Shown: positions 45,031 to 53,452 of the stretch, one piece after another | Position numbering within the stretch: position 1 is the first letter of the stretch | Layout of the letters: every line of letters begins with the position of its first letter | Assembly: GCA_009720755.1 (NCBI GenBank) | Contig: WNKV01000012.1 | Span: 106,528 to 170,527, forward strand | DNA length: 64,000 nucleotides | Reading direction: 5' to 3' | DNA from: Rhodoplanes serenus | GTDB lineage: Bacteria; Pseudomonadota; Alphaproteobacteria; Rhizobiales; Xanthobacteraceae | The notes under the pieces: model-generated | Told to the model about the DNA's origin: nothing | What the model saw: the letters and a program-made list of their open reading frames with translations, nothing else | The model's database searches: none | Made by a program: the position numbers and the translations under genes

Positions 45031-45786
45031 ATGCCCGCCGGGATGGTGGACGGCGGACGGAGCAGGGGGCCGGCAGGCGTGAGCGGGCGAACGGACGAGC
45101 AGGCGACCGACGGGACGGGTCCGGCACGGGCGCCCGACGAGCGCGGCCCGATCGTCCGTCAGACGCTGCACGACGCCGTCGTGTCGCGCGTCCGTGATCT
45201 CATCGTCGACGGCACGCTGGCTTCCGGCACGCGCATTCATGAGAGCAACCTCGGTCGCGAGCTCGGGGTGTCGCGGACGCCGCTGCGCGAGGCGCTGAAG
45301 TATCTTGCCAGCGAAGGACTGATCGAGCTGTCGCCCGGGCGCGGCGCGGTGGTGCGCCAGTTCTCCGCCAAGGACATCCGCGACAGCCTAATCGTGCTGG
45401 GCGAACTGGAAGGGCTGGCGGGCCGGCTCGCCTGCGTCCATGCGAGCGAGTCCCAGATCGCCGAGGTGGCGGCCATGCATGCCCGCATGGTAGCCATGTA
45501 CGAGGCGCGCGACCGGCTGCCCTATTTCAAGCTGAACCAGGAGATCCACACGGCGATCGTCCGCATCTCGGGTAACGAGGCGCTGGTCGATGTGCATGGG
45601 ATCATCCAGGCGCGACTGCGCCGCATCCGCTATCTCGGTCATCAGGGGCCGGAGAACTGGGCCCAGGCGGTGACGGAGCACGAGCAGTTCGTCACCCTGC
45701 TGCGCGCCCGCGACGCCGATGGCCTCGCCCGCGCGCTGGCTCATCACATGGACGCAACCTGGGAGCGGGTGAAGAACGAGGTCTAG
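45031..45786 (+). CDS. GntR family transcriptional regulator (FCD domain)
   Basis: A 251-aa regulator. The winged helix is AVVSRVRDLIVDGTLASGTR to ELGVSRTPLREALKYLASEG, and the FCD ligand domain has LGELEGLAGRLACVHASESQ and the metal-type His regions LNQEIHTAIVRISGN and AHHMDATWERV. Start choice is uncertain: ATG 45031, ATG 45043 and GTG 45079 are all in frame, and conservation begins only near 45145. It probably binds the TTGTACAA/GTAT dyads upstream and responds to the sugar acid or an intermediate. It opens the rightward arm. Confidence 0.92.
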   Translation: MPAGMVDGGRSRGPAGVSGRTDEQATDGTGPARAPDERGPIVRQTLHDAVVSRVRDLIVDGTLASGTRIHESNLGRELGVSRTPLREALKYLASEGLIELSPGRGAVVRQFSAKDIRDSLIVLGELEGLAGRLACVHASESQIAEVAAMHARMVAMYEARDRLPYFKLNQEIHTAIVRISGNEALVDVHGIIQARLRRIRYLGHQGPENWAQAVTEHEQFVTLLRARDADGLARALAHHMDATWERVKNEV

Positions 45787-45917
45787 GCCGCGTCGAGCGA
45801 CGCGGTGATGCAGGTTCGAGCGCGTCGCCGTCGGCGGCCAGCGGTGGCCGGCGGCGGATGCGGAAAGGGCGGCCGTCCCGCATGCGCGTCGACCGTCCCG
45901 TCACACGGAGACGAGCG

Positions 45918-46628
45918 ATGAGCGAGGAAGCGGTCTTGCGCGAGGCGATCTGCCGGTTCGGACGATCGTTGTTCGAGCGCGGTCTGACGTCCGGGTCGTC
46001 CGGCAACATCTCGGCGCGCCTGAGCGACGGTCGCTGGCTCGCCACTCCGACCAACAGCTCGCTCGGCTGGCTCGATCCCGCCCGCCTGAGCCTGCTCGAC
46101 GCCGATGGCCGGCTCCTCTCCGGCGACAAGGCCACCAAGGAGCTGCCGCTGCATGCGGCCCTCTACGAGACCCGGACCGAGGCGGGTGCCATCGTGCACT
46201 TGCATTCGATCCACTCGGTCGCCGTATCGATGCTGCGTGACCTCGATCCGGCCGACGTGCTGCCGCCGCTCACCGCCTATTATCTGATGCGAGTCGGCCG
46301 CACCGCGCTCGTACCCTACTATCGGCCGGGCGACCCGGCCGTGGCCGGCGCCATCCGTGGCTTGGCCGGACGCTACAGCGCCGTGCTGCTGTCGAACCAC
46401 GGCCCGGTGGTCAGCGGCCGCGACCTCGAAGCCGCCGTCTACGCCACCGAGGAGCTGGAGGACACCGCCAAGCTCCACCTGCTCACCCGCACGCTCGACC
46501 CCCGCCATCTCGATGCCGCGCAGGTGCGCGACCTCGTCGACCACTTCGGCCTCGATCCGGCGATCGCCGGGATCGCCGACGGGGACGCCGGCGACGACGT
46601 CGCGCCTGCTCCCGCGCACCATCACTGA
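45918..46628 (+). CDS. otnC: Class II aldolase / 3-oxo-tetronate 4-phosphate decarboxylase (OtnC-like)
   Basis: A 236-aa zinc aldolase-fold enzyme. LTSGSSGNISARL binds phosphate, and the zinc ligands are in IVHLHSIHSVA and LLSNHGPVVSG. In sugar-acid clusters next to OtnI and a DUF1537 kinase, the family decarboxylates 3-oxo-tetronate 4-phosphate to dihydroxyacetone phosphate. The ATG at 45918 follows ACGGAGACGAGCG, better than the upstream ATG in the same frame. It lies 38 nt before the isomerase gene. Confidence 0.88.
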   Translation: MSEEAVLREAICRFGRSLFERGLTSGSSGNISARLSDGRWLATPTNSSLGWLDPARLSLLDADGRLLSGDKATKELPLHAALYETRTEAGAIVHLHSIHSVAVSMLRDLDPADVLPPLTAYYLMRVGRTALVPYYRPGDPAVAGAIRGLAGRYSAVLLSNHGPVVSGRDLEAAVYATEELEDTAKLHLLTRTLDPRHLDAAQVRDLVDHFGLDPAIAGIADGDAGDDVAPAPAHHH

Positions 46629-46666
46629 CGTCCGCCGCAATCCCATCTCCCACGAGAGGGCCGTCG

Positions 46667-47479
46667 ATGCCCCGCTTCTCCGCCAATCTCGGCTTCCTGT
46701 TCGCCGACCGCCCCCATGGGGAACGGATCGCGGCAGCCGCCGTCGCCGGCTTTCCGGCGGTCGAGATGCACTGGCCCTACGAGGTGCCGGCCGCCACCCT
46801 GCGGACGGCGCTTGACCGCGCAGGCGTCCGGATGCTCGGCATCAACACGCCGGTCGGGGACCGCGCCCGCGGCGACAACGGCCTCGCCGCCGTGCCGGGC
46901 CGCGAGGCGGAGTTCGCCGCCGCCTTCGATCTCGCACTGTCCTATGCGGTGGCGCTCGGCGGCACCGCCGTGCATTGCATGGCCGGCGTGGTGCCGCCCG
47001 ATCGGCACGAGGCGGCCGAGCGGACCTATGTGGCGAACCTCACGGCCGCCGCCGACAAGGCCGCCGTGGCTGGCAAGACGATTCTGATCGAGCCGCTCAA
47101 TCCGCGCGACGCCCCCGGCTATTTCCTCGCCGATGTCGACCAGGCCGCCGCGATCGTGCAGGCGACCGGCCGCGCCAATGTGAAGATCATGTTCGACTGC
47201 TATCACGTCCAGATCGTCGGCGGCGACGTGATCCGCCGCTTCGAGTGCGTCCGCCCGCTGGTCGGTCACGTCCAGATCGCCGCGGTGCCGAGCCGGGCCG
47301 AGCCCGACGAAGGCGAGCTCGCCTATCCGGCGATCCTCGCCGCCTTCGAGGCTGCCGGCTGGGAGGGCTTCGTCGGTGCGGAGTACAAGCCGCGCGGACG
47401 CACCGAGGACGGCCTCGGCTGGATGGCTGCTTATCCGGCGGCGGAAGCCGTCGCGGTCGCGACGGGAGACGCCCGATGA
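46667..47479 (+). CDS. otnI: Hydroxypyruvate isomerase family protein, 2-oxo-tetronate isomerase (OtnI-like)
   Basis: A 270-aa TIM-barrel isomerase of the xylose-isomerase-like superfamily. FSANLGFLFADRPHGERIAA is the OtnI/Hyi N terminus; catalytic Glu residues lie in ILIEPLNPRDAPGYFL and FVGAEYKPRG, with metal ligands in IMFDCYHVQIVGGD and VGHVQIA. It would convert 2-oxo-tetronate to 3-oxo-tetronate. The stop overlaps the kinase start (ATGA). Confidence 0.92.
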   Translation: MPRFSANLGFLFADRPHGERIAAAAVAGFPAVEMHWPYEVPAATLRTALDRAGVRMLGINTPVGDRARGDNGLAAVPGREAEFAAAFDLALSYAVALGGTAVHCMAGVVPPDRHEAAERTYVANLTAAADKAAVAGKTILIEPLNPRDAPGYFLADVDQAAAIVQATGRANVKIMFDCYHVQIVGGDVIRRFECVRPLVGHVQIAAVPSRAEPDEGELAYPAILAAFEAAGWEGFVGAEYKPRGRTEDGLGWMAAYPAAEAVAVATGDAR

Positions 47480-48774
47480 CGTCCGCTCTCCGCCTCGGCT
47501 GCATCGCCGACGATCTCACCGGCGCCACCGATCTCGCCCTGATGCTGGCCCGCGAGGGCATGCGAGTGGTGCAGACGACGGGCTGCCCCGCGCCCGATCT
47601 CGATCTCGGCGACGCCGACGCCGTCGTGGTGGCGCTCAAGTCGCGCACCATCCCGGCCACCGAGGCGGTGGCCCAGTCGCTCGCCGCTGCCGCGGCCCTG
47701 AAGGAACGCGGCGCCGCGCATCTGTTCTTCAAGTACTGCTCGACCTTCGATTCCACCGACGCCGGCAATATCGGCCCCGTCGCCGAAGCGCTGCTCGACC
47801 TCACCGGCAGCGATCTGACGATCGCCTGCCCGGCCTTCCCGGCCAACCGCCGCACCGTCTATCGCGGCCATCTGTTCGTCGGCGACCTGCTGCTCAGCGA
47901 CAGCAGCATGAAGGACCATCCGCTCACCCCGATGCGCGACGCCAACCTGGTGCGGGTGCTGCAAAGGCAGACTCGGCTGCGGGTGGGGCTGGTTCCGTAC
48001 GAGATCGTCGCGGCGGGCGCCGAGGCGATCCGGGCCGCGTTCGCGCGGGCGCGCGCCGCCGGCGAGCGGATCGTCGTCGTCGACGCGGTCAGCGATGCGC
48101 AGCTGCGCACCATCGGGGCGGCGGTCCACGATCTCGCCGTCGTCACCGGCGGCTCCGGCGTCGCCATGGGGTTGCCGGCCGCGTGGGGCTTCGCGCCCTC
48201 CGCGGATGCGGCGGAGCGCATGCCGGCGCCCGCCGGGCGCCAGGCGGTGCTGGCCGGCTCCTGCTCGGCCGCGACCCGCGGCCAGGTGGCGGCGGCGCTC
48301 GCGGCCGGCCTGCCGGCCTTCCGGGTGGATCCGCTCGACCTCGCGGCGGGACGCCTGGCCGCCTCCGCGGTGGTGGACTGGGCGGTGCGGCAGCCGGCCG
48401 ACCGGGCCGTGATGATCTATTCCAGCGCCGATCCCGACGATGTCGCCCGGGCGCAGGCGGCGCTCGGCCGCGAGCGGGCCGGCTCGATTGTCGAGGAGCT
48501 GCTCGGCGCCGTCGCTCGTGAGCTTGCGGCGCGCGGCTTCACCCGTCTGGTGATCGCTGGCGGCGAGACCTCCGGAGCCGTCGTCGCGGCGCTCGGCGTG
48601 CGGGCGCTGCGCATCGGCCCGGAGATCGCTCCCGGTGTGCCGTGGACCCGTACGCTCGACGGCACCGATCTCGCCCTCGCGCTGAAGTCCGGCAACTTCG
48701 GCGCCGAGGATTTCTTCACGGCGGCGTTCGAGCGACTGCAACCCGCCGCAGTGCCGGCACGGTCCGGTCACTGA
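47476..48774 (+). CDS. otnK: Four-carbon acid sugar kinase (DUF1537; OtnK/DtnK/LtnK-like)
   Basis: A 432-aa kinase of the DUF1537 family. The substrate domain has CIADDLTGATDLALML and KYCSTFDSTDAGNIGPVAE; the nucleotide domain has VIAGGETSGAVVAALGV, GPEIAPGVPWTRTL and LALKSGNFGAEDFF. The family phosphorylates threonate, erythronate or 3-oxo-tetronate at C4. The start overlaps otnI by 4 nt, so it is most likely the 3-oxo-tetronate kinase OtnK, though PdxA2 on the other arm would match a D-threonate kinase. It may serve both routes. Confidence 0.93.
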   Translation: MTSALRLGCIADDLTGATDLALMLAREGMRVVQTTGCPAPDLDLGDADAVVVALKSRTIPATEAVAQSLAAAAALKERGAAHLFFKYCSTFDSTDAGNIGPVAEALLDLTGSDLTIACPAFPANRRTVYRGHLFVGDLLLSDSSMKDHPLTPMRDANLVRVLQRQTRLRVGLVPYEIVAAGAEAIRAAFARARAAGERIVVVDAVSDAQLRTIGAAVHDLAVVTGGSGVAMGLPAAWGFAPSADAAERMPAPAGRQAVLAGSCSAATRGQVAAALAAGLPAFRVDPLDLAAGRLAASAVVDWAVRQPADRAVMIYSSADPDDVARAQAALGRERAGSIVEELLGAVARELAARGFTRLVIAGGETSGAVVAALGVRALRIGPEIAPGVPWTRTLDGTDLALALKSGNFGAEDFFTAAFERLQPAAVPARSGH

Positions 48775-48802
48775 ACCGCACCGACAGCGTGAGAGCCGAC
48801 GC

Positions 48803-50200
48803 ATGAATCTCCACACCTTCTATGCGGGCGCGGCGCGCCCGGTCGAATGCTGCGTGGTCGGCACCGGCGGCTTCGGCCGCACCTTCCTGGCGCAGGCCCA
48901 GCGGATGCGCCTGCTCGGCGCCCGCGTCGCGGTCGACGTCGATGCCGCGACGGCCGCGGCCGCCTTCGCGGCGGCGGGGGTCGAGCGTCGCCGCATCCGG
49001 CCGTGCGCCAGCACCGGCGAGGCGGCCGCCGCCTGGGCGGCCGGTGACTACGTGGCGGCCGGCGACTTCGCGCTGGTGGCCGAGCTGCCCTTCGACGTCG
49101 CCGTCGAGGCGACCGGCCGGCCCGAGCCGGGCGCTCGCCACGCCGCGCTGGCGATCGCCGCCGGCAAGCATGTCGCGCTGGTCTCCAAGGAGGTCGACAG
49201 CGTCGTCGGCCCCGGGCTCGTGCGCGAGGCGGCGGCGCAGGGCCGTGTGGTCACCTGCGTCGACGGCGACCAGCCGAGCCTGCTGATCGGCCTGGTGTCG
49301 TGGGCCGAGGTGCTCGGCTTCGACATCGTCGCCGCCGGCAAGGCGAGCGAGTACGACTTCGTCTTCGATCTCGGGACCGGGCGCGTGGACAGCAACGGCC
49401 ATGCACGCCAAGTGCCGGCGCTCGCCGATCACTGGAGCGTCGCCGGCTGCGCCGCGGCCGATCTGGTCGCGGCGCGGGCCGCCGCACTGGCGGATTTTCC
49501 GCTGCGGGCGGTGCCGGATCTGTGCGAGCTCGGCATCGTCGCCAACGCGACGGGGTTGTGGCCGGACCGGCCGGATCTCCATGCGCCGGTCGCTCGGGTG
49601 CTCGAGGTGCCGGATCTGCTCGCCGGGCACGAGGACGGTGGCCTCCTCGCCGGCAGCCGTCGCATCGACGTGTTCCACTGCCTGCGGCGGCCCGACGAGG
49701 CGAGCTTCGCGGGTGGCGTCTTCGTCGTCGTGCGCTGCGCCGACCGCGCGAGCTGGTCGCTGCTCCAGGAGAAGGGCCATGTGGTGAGCCGCAGCGGCGC
49801 CACCGCGATGGTGTGGCTGCCGCGCCATCTGCTCGGCCTCGAGGCGGCCACCAGCGTGCTCGACGCGGCGCTGCACGGTGTCTCCGGCTACGGCGCCGAC
49901 CATCGGCCGCGCCTCGATCTCGTCGCGGTCGCGACCACCGATCTCGCCGCCGGCACCCGCCTCGCGATGGGAGGACATCACCACACCGTCGCGGGCGTGA
50001 CGGCGGAGCTGCGCCCGGCGGCGCCGCTCGGCTCCGGCGCTCCGGCGCCGTTCTACCTGGCGGCCGACCGGCAGCTCACACGGGCGGTGCGGCGCGGTGC
50101 GCCGATCCTGGTCGACGACCTCGACCTCGCCGACGAGACGCCGCTGACGACGCTGCGGCGCCGGCAGGACGCGGCGTTCTTCCCGGCGGCAGATCGTTAG
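48803..50200 (+). CDS. NAD(P)-dependent oxidoreductase with C-terminal SAF domain
   Basis: A 465-aa protein with a Rossmann domain like that of homoserine dehydrogenase (CCVVGTGGFGRTFLAQAQRM, then VAVEATGRPEPGARHAALAI and GKHVALVSKEVDSVVGPGL), a middle catalytic region, and a C-terminal SAF domain (about residues 375-455, GVTAELRPAAPL and LTRAVRRGAPILVDDLDLA). The SAF half explains why such proteins are often mislabelled as flagellar FlgA. It lies 28 nt after the kinase, last in the sugar-acid operon. I infer that it oxidises the sugar acid to the 2-oxo acid, replacing the missing LtnD/DenD; this is untested. Confidence 0.8.
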   Translation: MNLHTFYAGAARPVECCVVGTGGFGRTFLAQAQRMRLLGARVAVDVDAATAAAAFAAAGVERRRIRPCASTGEAAAAWAAGDYVAAGDFALVAELPFDVAVEATGRPEPGARHAALAIAAGKHVALVSKEVDSVVGPGLVREAAAQGRVVTCVDGDQPSLLIGLVSWAEVLGFDIVAAGKASEYDFVFDLGTGRVDSNGHARQVPALADHWSVAGCAAADLVAARAAALADFPLRAVPDLCELGIVANATGLWPDRPDLHAPVARVLEVPDLLAGHEDGGLLAGSRRIDVFHCLRRPDEASFAGGVFVVVRCADRASWSLLQEKGHVVSRSGATAMVWLPRHLLGLEAATSVLDAALHGVSGYGADHRPRLDLVAVATTDLAAGTRLAMGGHHHTVAGVTAELRPAAPLGSGAPAPFYLAADRQLTRAVRRGAPILVDDLDLADETPLTTLRRRQDAAFFPAADR

Positions 50201-50271
50201 AGCAGGTCCTCGCCCGGTCCGGTGGAGTTGCGTTCGGCGGTGCGCTCGTCCTACCGTCGTGGGGCGACCAC

Positions 50272-51351
50272 ATGGCGTCGTCGCGAAGCATCCCCGGACC
50301 TGCCCCCATGTCGTCTTCCCCGATCGGCCGGCGCGGCCAACTGGCCCTGCTCGGCCTCTCCACGGCCATTCTGCTGCTGACCGCGGTTCACGTCGCCTGG
50401 CCGGTGCTCGCCCCCGTCGTCTTCGCCCTGTTCATCATCGCGCTGGTGTGGCCGCTCCAGTCGGCCTTGCAGCGGCGAATTCCGCGGCTCCTCGGCGTCG
50501 TCGTCACGGTGCTCGTCGTGGCCGTGGTGCTGGCGGCCGTCGTCACCGCGATGACGTGGGGGTTCAGCCGCGCGGCGCGCTGGCTGATCGCCGATGCGGC
50601 GCGCTTCCAGGCGATGTATCAGCAGGCCGCCGAGTGGCTGGAAGGGCACGGCTTCGCGGTCACCGGGGTGTTTGGTGATCTGCTCACCCCGGGGCGGATG
50701 CTCGGCACCGTGCAGGCGGTCGCGGCGCGCCTCCAGACGATATCGAGCTTCGCGATCGTCACCCTGGTGTTCACCATCCTGGGCCTTCTCGAGGTCGATC
50801 TGGTCGCCGCGAAGCTGCGGGCCCTGCCGAACCAGGCCATTGCGGCCCGCCTGATCAGCGCCGCCCGGGACACCGGCACGAAGCTCCAGACCTACATGCT
50901 GGTGCGCACCGTCATGAGCCTGATCACGGGGGCGCTCGTCGCCGGGCTGGCCGCCGCGGCCGGCCTGCCGCTCGCCGTCGAATGGGGCGTCATCGCCTTC
51001 GCGCTGAACTACATCCCGTTCATCGGACCGTTCGTCGCGACGGTGTTCCCGACCCTGTTCTCGGTCGCCCATTTCGGATCGTGGGAAGTCCCGCTCGCAC
51101 TGTTCTGCGGCTTCAACGCCATTCAGTTCGTCGTCGGCAGCTATCTCGAGCCGCGGATCGCCGGCAGCGCCCTTTCCGTATCGCCGTTCGTCGTGCTGCT
51201 CGCCGTGTTTCTGTGGAGCTTCCTCTGGGGGCTGCCCGGTGCCTTCATCGGCGTGCCGATCGTGATCGCGGCCTTGACGGTCTGCGCCCAGTTCGACGGC
51301 AGTCGCTGGGTGGCGACGCTGCTGGCCGGAGCGAGCCCGGCGAAGACGTGA
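50272..51351 (+). CDS. AI-2E family transporter (PerM/YdiK-like)
   Basis: A 359-aa inner-membrane protein with seven or eight helices. Family motifs are FIIALVWPLQSAL, YMLVRTVMSLITGALVAGLA, NYIPFIGPFVATVFP and FNAIQFVVGSYLEPRIAGSA. Members export small molecules or act as antiporters; AI-2 transport is proven only for a few. In-frame ATGs at 50272 and 50308 are both possible starts. It lies 71 nt past the sugar-acid operon, perhaps under separate control. Confidence 0.9.
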   Translation: MASSRSIPGPAPMSSSPIGRRGQLALLGLSTAILLLTAVHVAWPVLAPVVFALFIIALVWPLQSALQRRIPRLLGVVVTVLVVAVVLAAVVTAMTWGFSRAARWLIADAARFQAMYQQAAEWLEGHGFAVTGVFGDLLTPGRMLGTVQAVAARLQTISSFAIVTLVFTILGLLEVDLVAAKLRALPNQAIAARLISAARDTGTKLQTYMLVRTVMSLITGALVAGLAAAAGLPLAVEWGVIAFALNYIPFIGPFVATVFPTLFSVAHFGSWEVPLALFCGFNAIQFVVGSYLEPRIAGSALSVSPFVVLLAVFLWSFLWGLPGAFIGVPIVIAALTVCAQFDGSRWVATLLAGASPAKT

Positions 51352-51637
51352 CCGCGGGGCTGAGCGCGGCGGAGACATGAAGGGCGGCGCTGGGAAGAGG
51401 TCGCCGGGACGGCGCGACGCATTCGCGGCGAAACGCGCCCTTCGGTCCTGAATAGCGAGACGTCCAGAGTCGGCCAACCCACACACGCTTCCGGCCGCGA
51501 TGGAACTCTCCTCGACCTCCGGCGCTATCGTCTGATGGCCTCACACGGCTCAGAGCCGCTTGGGCGGCCTCGCGCCTGCCAGACAGATCGCGAATGCTGG
51601 ACAGCCGCGCTCGTGACCATCACGAAAGGATGTTGCT

Positions 51638-52555
51638 ATGGTGGAATCGATGGTCGCGCGCGACTTTCGCGCGTCTGGCGGACCCGTGCCGTCCCGGCTC
51701 GAGCGCGCATGCGCGAACGGCGTGGTGGCGGCCCTGTCGGCCGATGCCCGGGCGCGCCTCGCGCCGTGGCTGCGTGACCGACCGTACCGCGAGGGCCATG
51801 TGCTGTGGGAGCGCGGCGAGCGGCCGGAGCGCATCTACTTTCCGCTCTCCGGCATGATTTCCCTCGTGGTGCCGGTCAAGCCCGGGGTGGCTCTCGAGGT
51901 CGGCAATGTCGGCCGGGAGGGTGCCGTCGGCTTTCACGACGGCTCCGCCGAGCTGCCGGCGTTCGCGCAGGCGGTGATGAGGGTCGGCGGCATCGTGGCT
52001 CATGTCCCGGTGCGCGAGTTTGCCGCCGCCGGCAGGATCGACGAGGAGCTTCGCCGGGTCGAGGCCATGTGCCGTGGCTGGCTGCTCGCTCAGGCGCAGC
52101 AAAGTGCGGTCTGCAACGCGGTCCACAGCGCCGATGCTCGGTTCAGCCGCTGGCTGTCGCGGGTGGCCGATGCGACGAGAAGCGACGTCGTCCCGGTGAC
52201 CCAGGAGGTCGCGGCCGAGATGCTGGGGCTCCGGCGCACCACGGTGACGCTCATCGCCCAGAATCTCCAGACGGCCGGCATCATCCGGTATCGGCGGGGC
52301 GTGATCACGATCGTCAATCGCGAAGCCTTGCGCGGCGCCGCCTGCACCTGCTGCCACCAGCTTGGACGGGTGCGCTGGCCCTCCGAGCTTCTCAAGGAGG
52401 CCGCCGCGCCGGCGAGCGATCCCAGCGCCCGCACGAACGGTGCGTCCACTCAGGATGCACCGACGAATGGTGTGTCCACCCATGGTGCGTCCATCAATGG
52501 TGCGACGAGCAATGGTGCGGCGACCGGCAGCGCCGCCACCGGCGATCCATACTGA
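51638..52555 (+). CDS. Crp/Fnr family transcriptional regulator with repetitive C-terminal tail
   Basis: A 305-aa regulator. A cyclic-nucleotide-binding-like beta roll covers about residues 35-150 (HVLWERGERPERIYFPLSGM), and the winged helix is VTQEVAAEMLGLRRTTVTLI near residue 190. It lacks the N-terminal Cys cluster of FNR, so it is not an Fe-S oxygen sensor of that kind; a Cys group ACTCCHQL sits after the helix-turn-helix. The last 45 residues are a low-complexity tail of NGA(S/T) and NGV repeats. AAGGATG precedes the ATG. No neighbour suggests its targets. Confidence 0.88.
   Translation: MVESMVARDFRASGGPVPSRLERACANGVVAALSADARARLAPWLRDRPYREGHVLWERGERPERIYFPLSGMISLVVPVKPGVALEVGNVGREGAVGFHDGSAELPAFAQAVMRVGGIVAHVPVREFAAAGRIDEELRRVEAMCRGWLLAQAQQSAVCNAVHSADARFSRWLSRVADATRSDVVPVTQEVAAEMLGLRRTTVTLIAQNLQTAGIIRYRRGVITIVNREALRGAACTCCHQLGRVRWPSELLKEAAAPASDPSARTNGASTQDAPTNGVSTHGASINGATSNGAATGSAATGDPY
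52437..52541 (+). repeat. In-gene imperfect 15-18-bp repeats coding an NG(A/V)S tail
   Basis: AATGGTGCG and close variants recur about six times in the regulator's 3' end, giving a disordered, strain-variable-looking tail. Replication slippage is the likely source. Confidence 0.65.
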
Positions 52556-52664
52556 TCCGCTACGGCCGCCGCGGCCGCCGCTTGGGCGCCGCCGTCGGCG
52601 AGCCTGCCGGAAGGCAGAATAGGGAGCGGTCGCCGTTCGGCGGCGGCTCACGATCCAAGGCCGT

Positions 52665-52928
52665 TCAAGCCTCACGTCGCAGCGCGGCGCCGAGTTCGAG
52701 CACCATCAGCACCGTGAGCACGACCGTCACGGCAGCCAGCGGCAAACAGATCAGCTGCGCCAGCGGAGAGCCGGCCTCGACGAGCATCGAGGCGGTCACG
52801 GCCGTGAGCAGCACCACGAGCGTGAGGCCGACCAACCCGTTCATGCGATCGCTCGCGGTGCTGCGCGATGTCGTGCGGCCGGCGGCGTCCCCGATCGCGG
52901 CGGCGTAGCGGCGAAGCAGTCCGTTCAT
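52665..52928 (-). CDS. Small membrane protein, unknown function
   Basis: An 87-aa protein I do not recognise. The N-terminal 40 residues are hydrophilic (LLRRYAAAIGDAAGRTTSRS) and two hydrophobic helices follow (GLVGLTLVVLLTAVTASML and AQLICLPLAAVTVVLTVLMV). The ATG at 52928 has GGGAG at good spacing. It is convergent with the Crp/Fnr gene. Confidence 0.55.
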   Translation of the reverse strand: MNGLLRRYAAAIGDAAGRTTSRSTASDRMNGLVGLTLVVLLTAVTASMLVEAGSPLAQLICLPLAAVTVVLTVLMVLELGAALRREA

Positions 52929-53452
52929 GTCCGACTCCCGTCGATCGATGTCGCGACGATGCCGTCGCGCTTGCATCAATCTATTGAATCGCGCCGTCCT
53001 CTCCGGTTCCTCGTCGCGACGTCGTCATCGTCGTCGGCGCGACACCTGTCAGACGATCGGAACGACGGCGAATGACAGGCGGCTCGACGCCGGCGTCGGT
53101 CGCCCGACACTGGAACGCCGACCGTGATCGCGCTTTCCTTCTCGTGTCGCGTGCGTCTGATCCTCTGCCGACCGGCGCGACGACTCCGGCGTGGATGCCT
53201 CCTCCTGAATGCCGGAGCGACAGCCTCTCCCCCGTGCTTGCCGGCCTCTCGCCGGATGCCGGCGGTCCGGGCGGAGAGGCCCCGCGTCGGCCCGGGCCAT
53301 GCGGGCGACGGTGACGTGATGCTATGACGTGACGGTGTGACGTGACGGTGCGACCGTCGCGACGCAGAGACGGCGCCGCTCGCCGTGCGTCGGCCGGCGA
53401 ACTGACGGAATGGTGATGGTGGACAGCGGCGTGCGCCGCGCCGTCGAGGTCG
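52929..53452. other. Gap before the defence island
   Basis: 524 nt without a supported gene. A 13-bp perfect tandem repeat TGACGTGACGGTG occurs twice (53325-53350), preceded by a related GACGGTGACGTGATG. The rest is GC-rich and featureless to the eye. Confidence 0.5.

Noticed and set aside
53325..53350. 13-bp tandem repeat read as a CRISPR remnant near the cas genes
   Set aside because: The copies are directly adjacent without spacer and do not match the repeat found after cas2.
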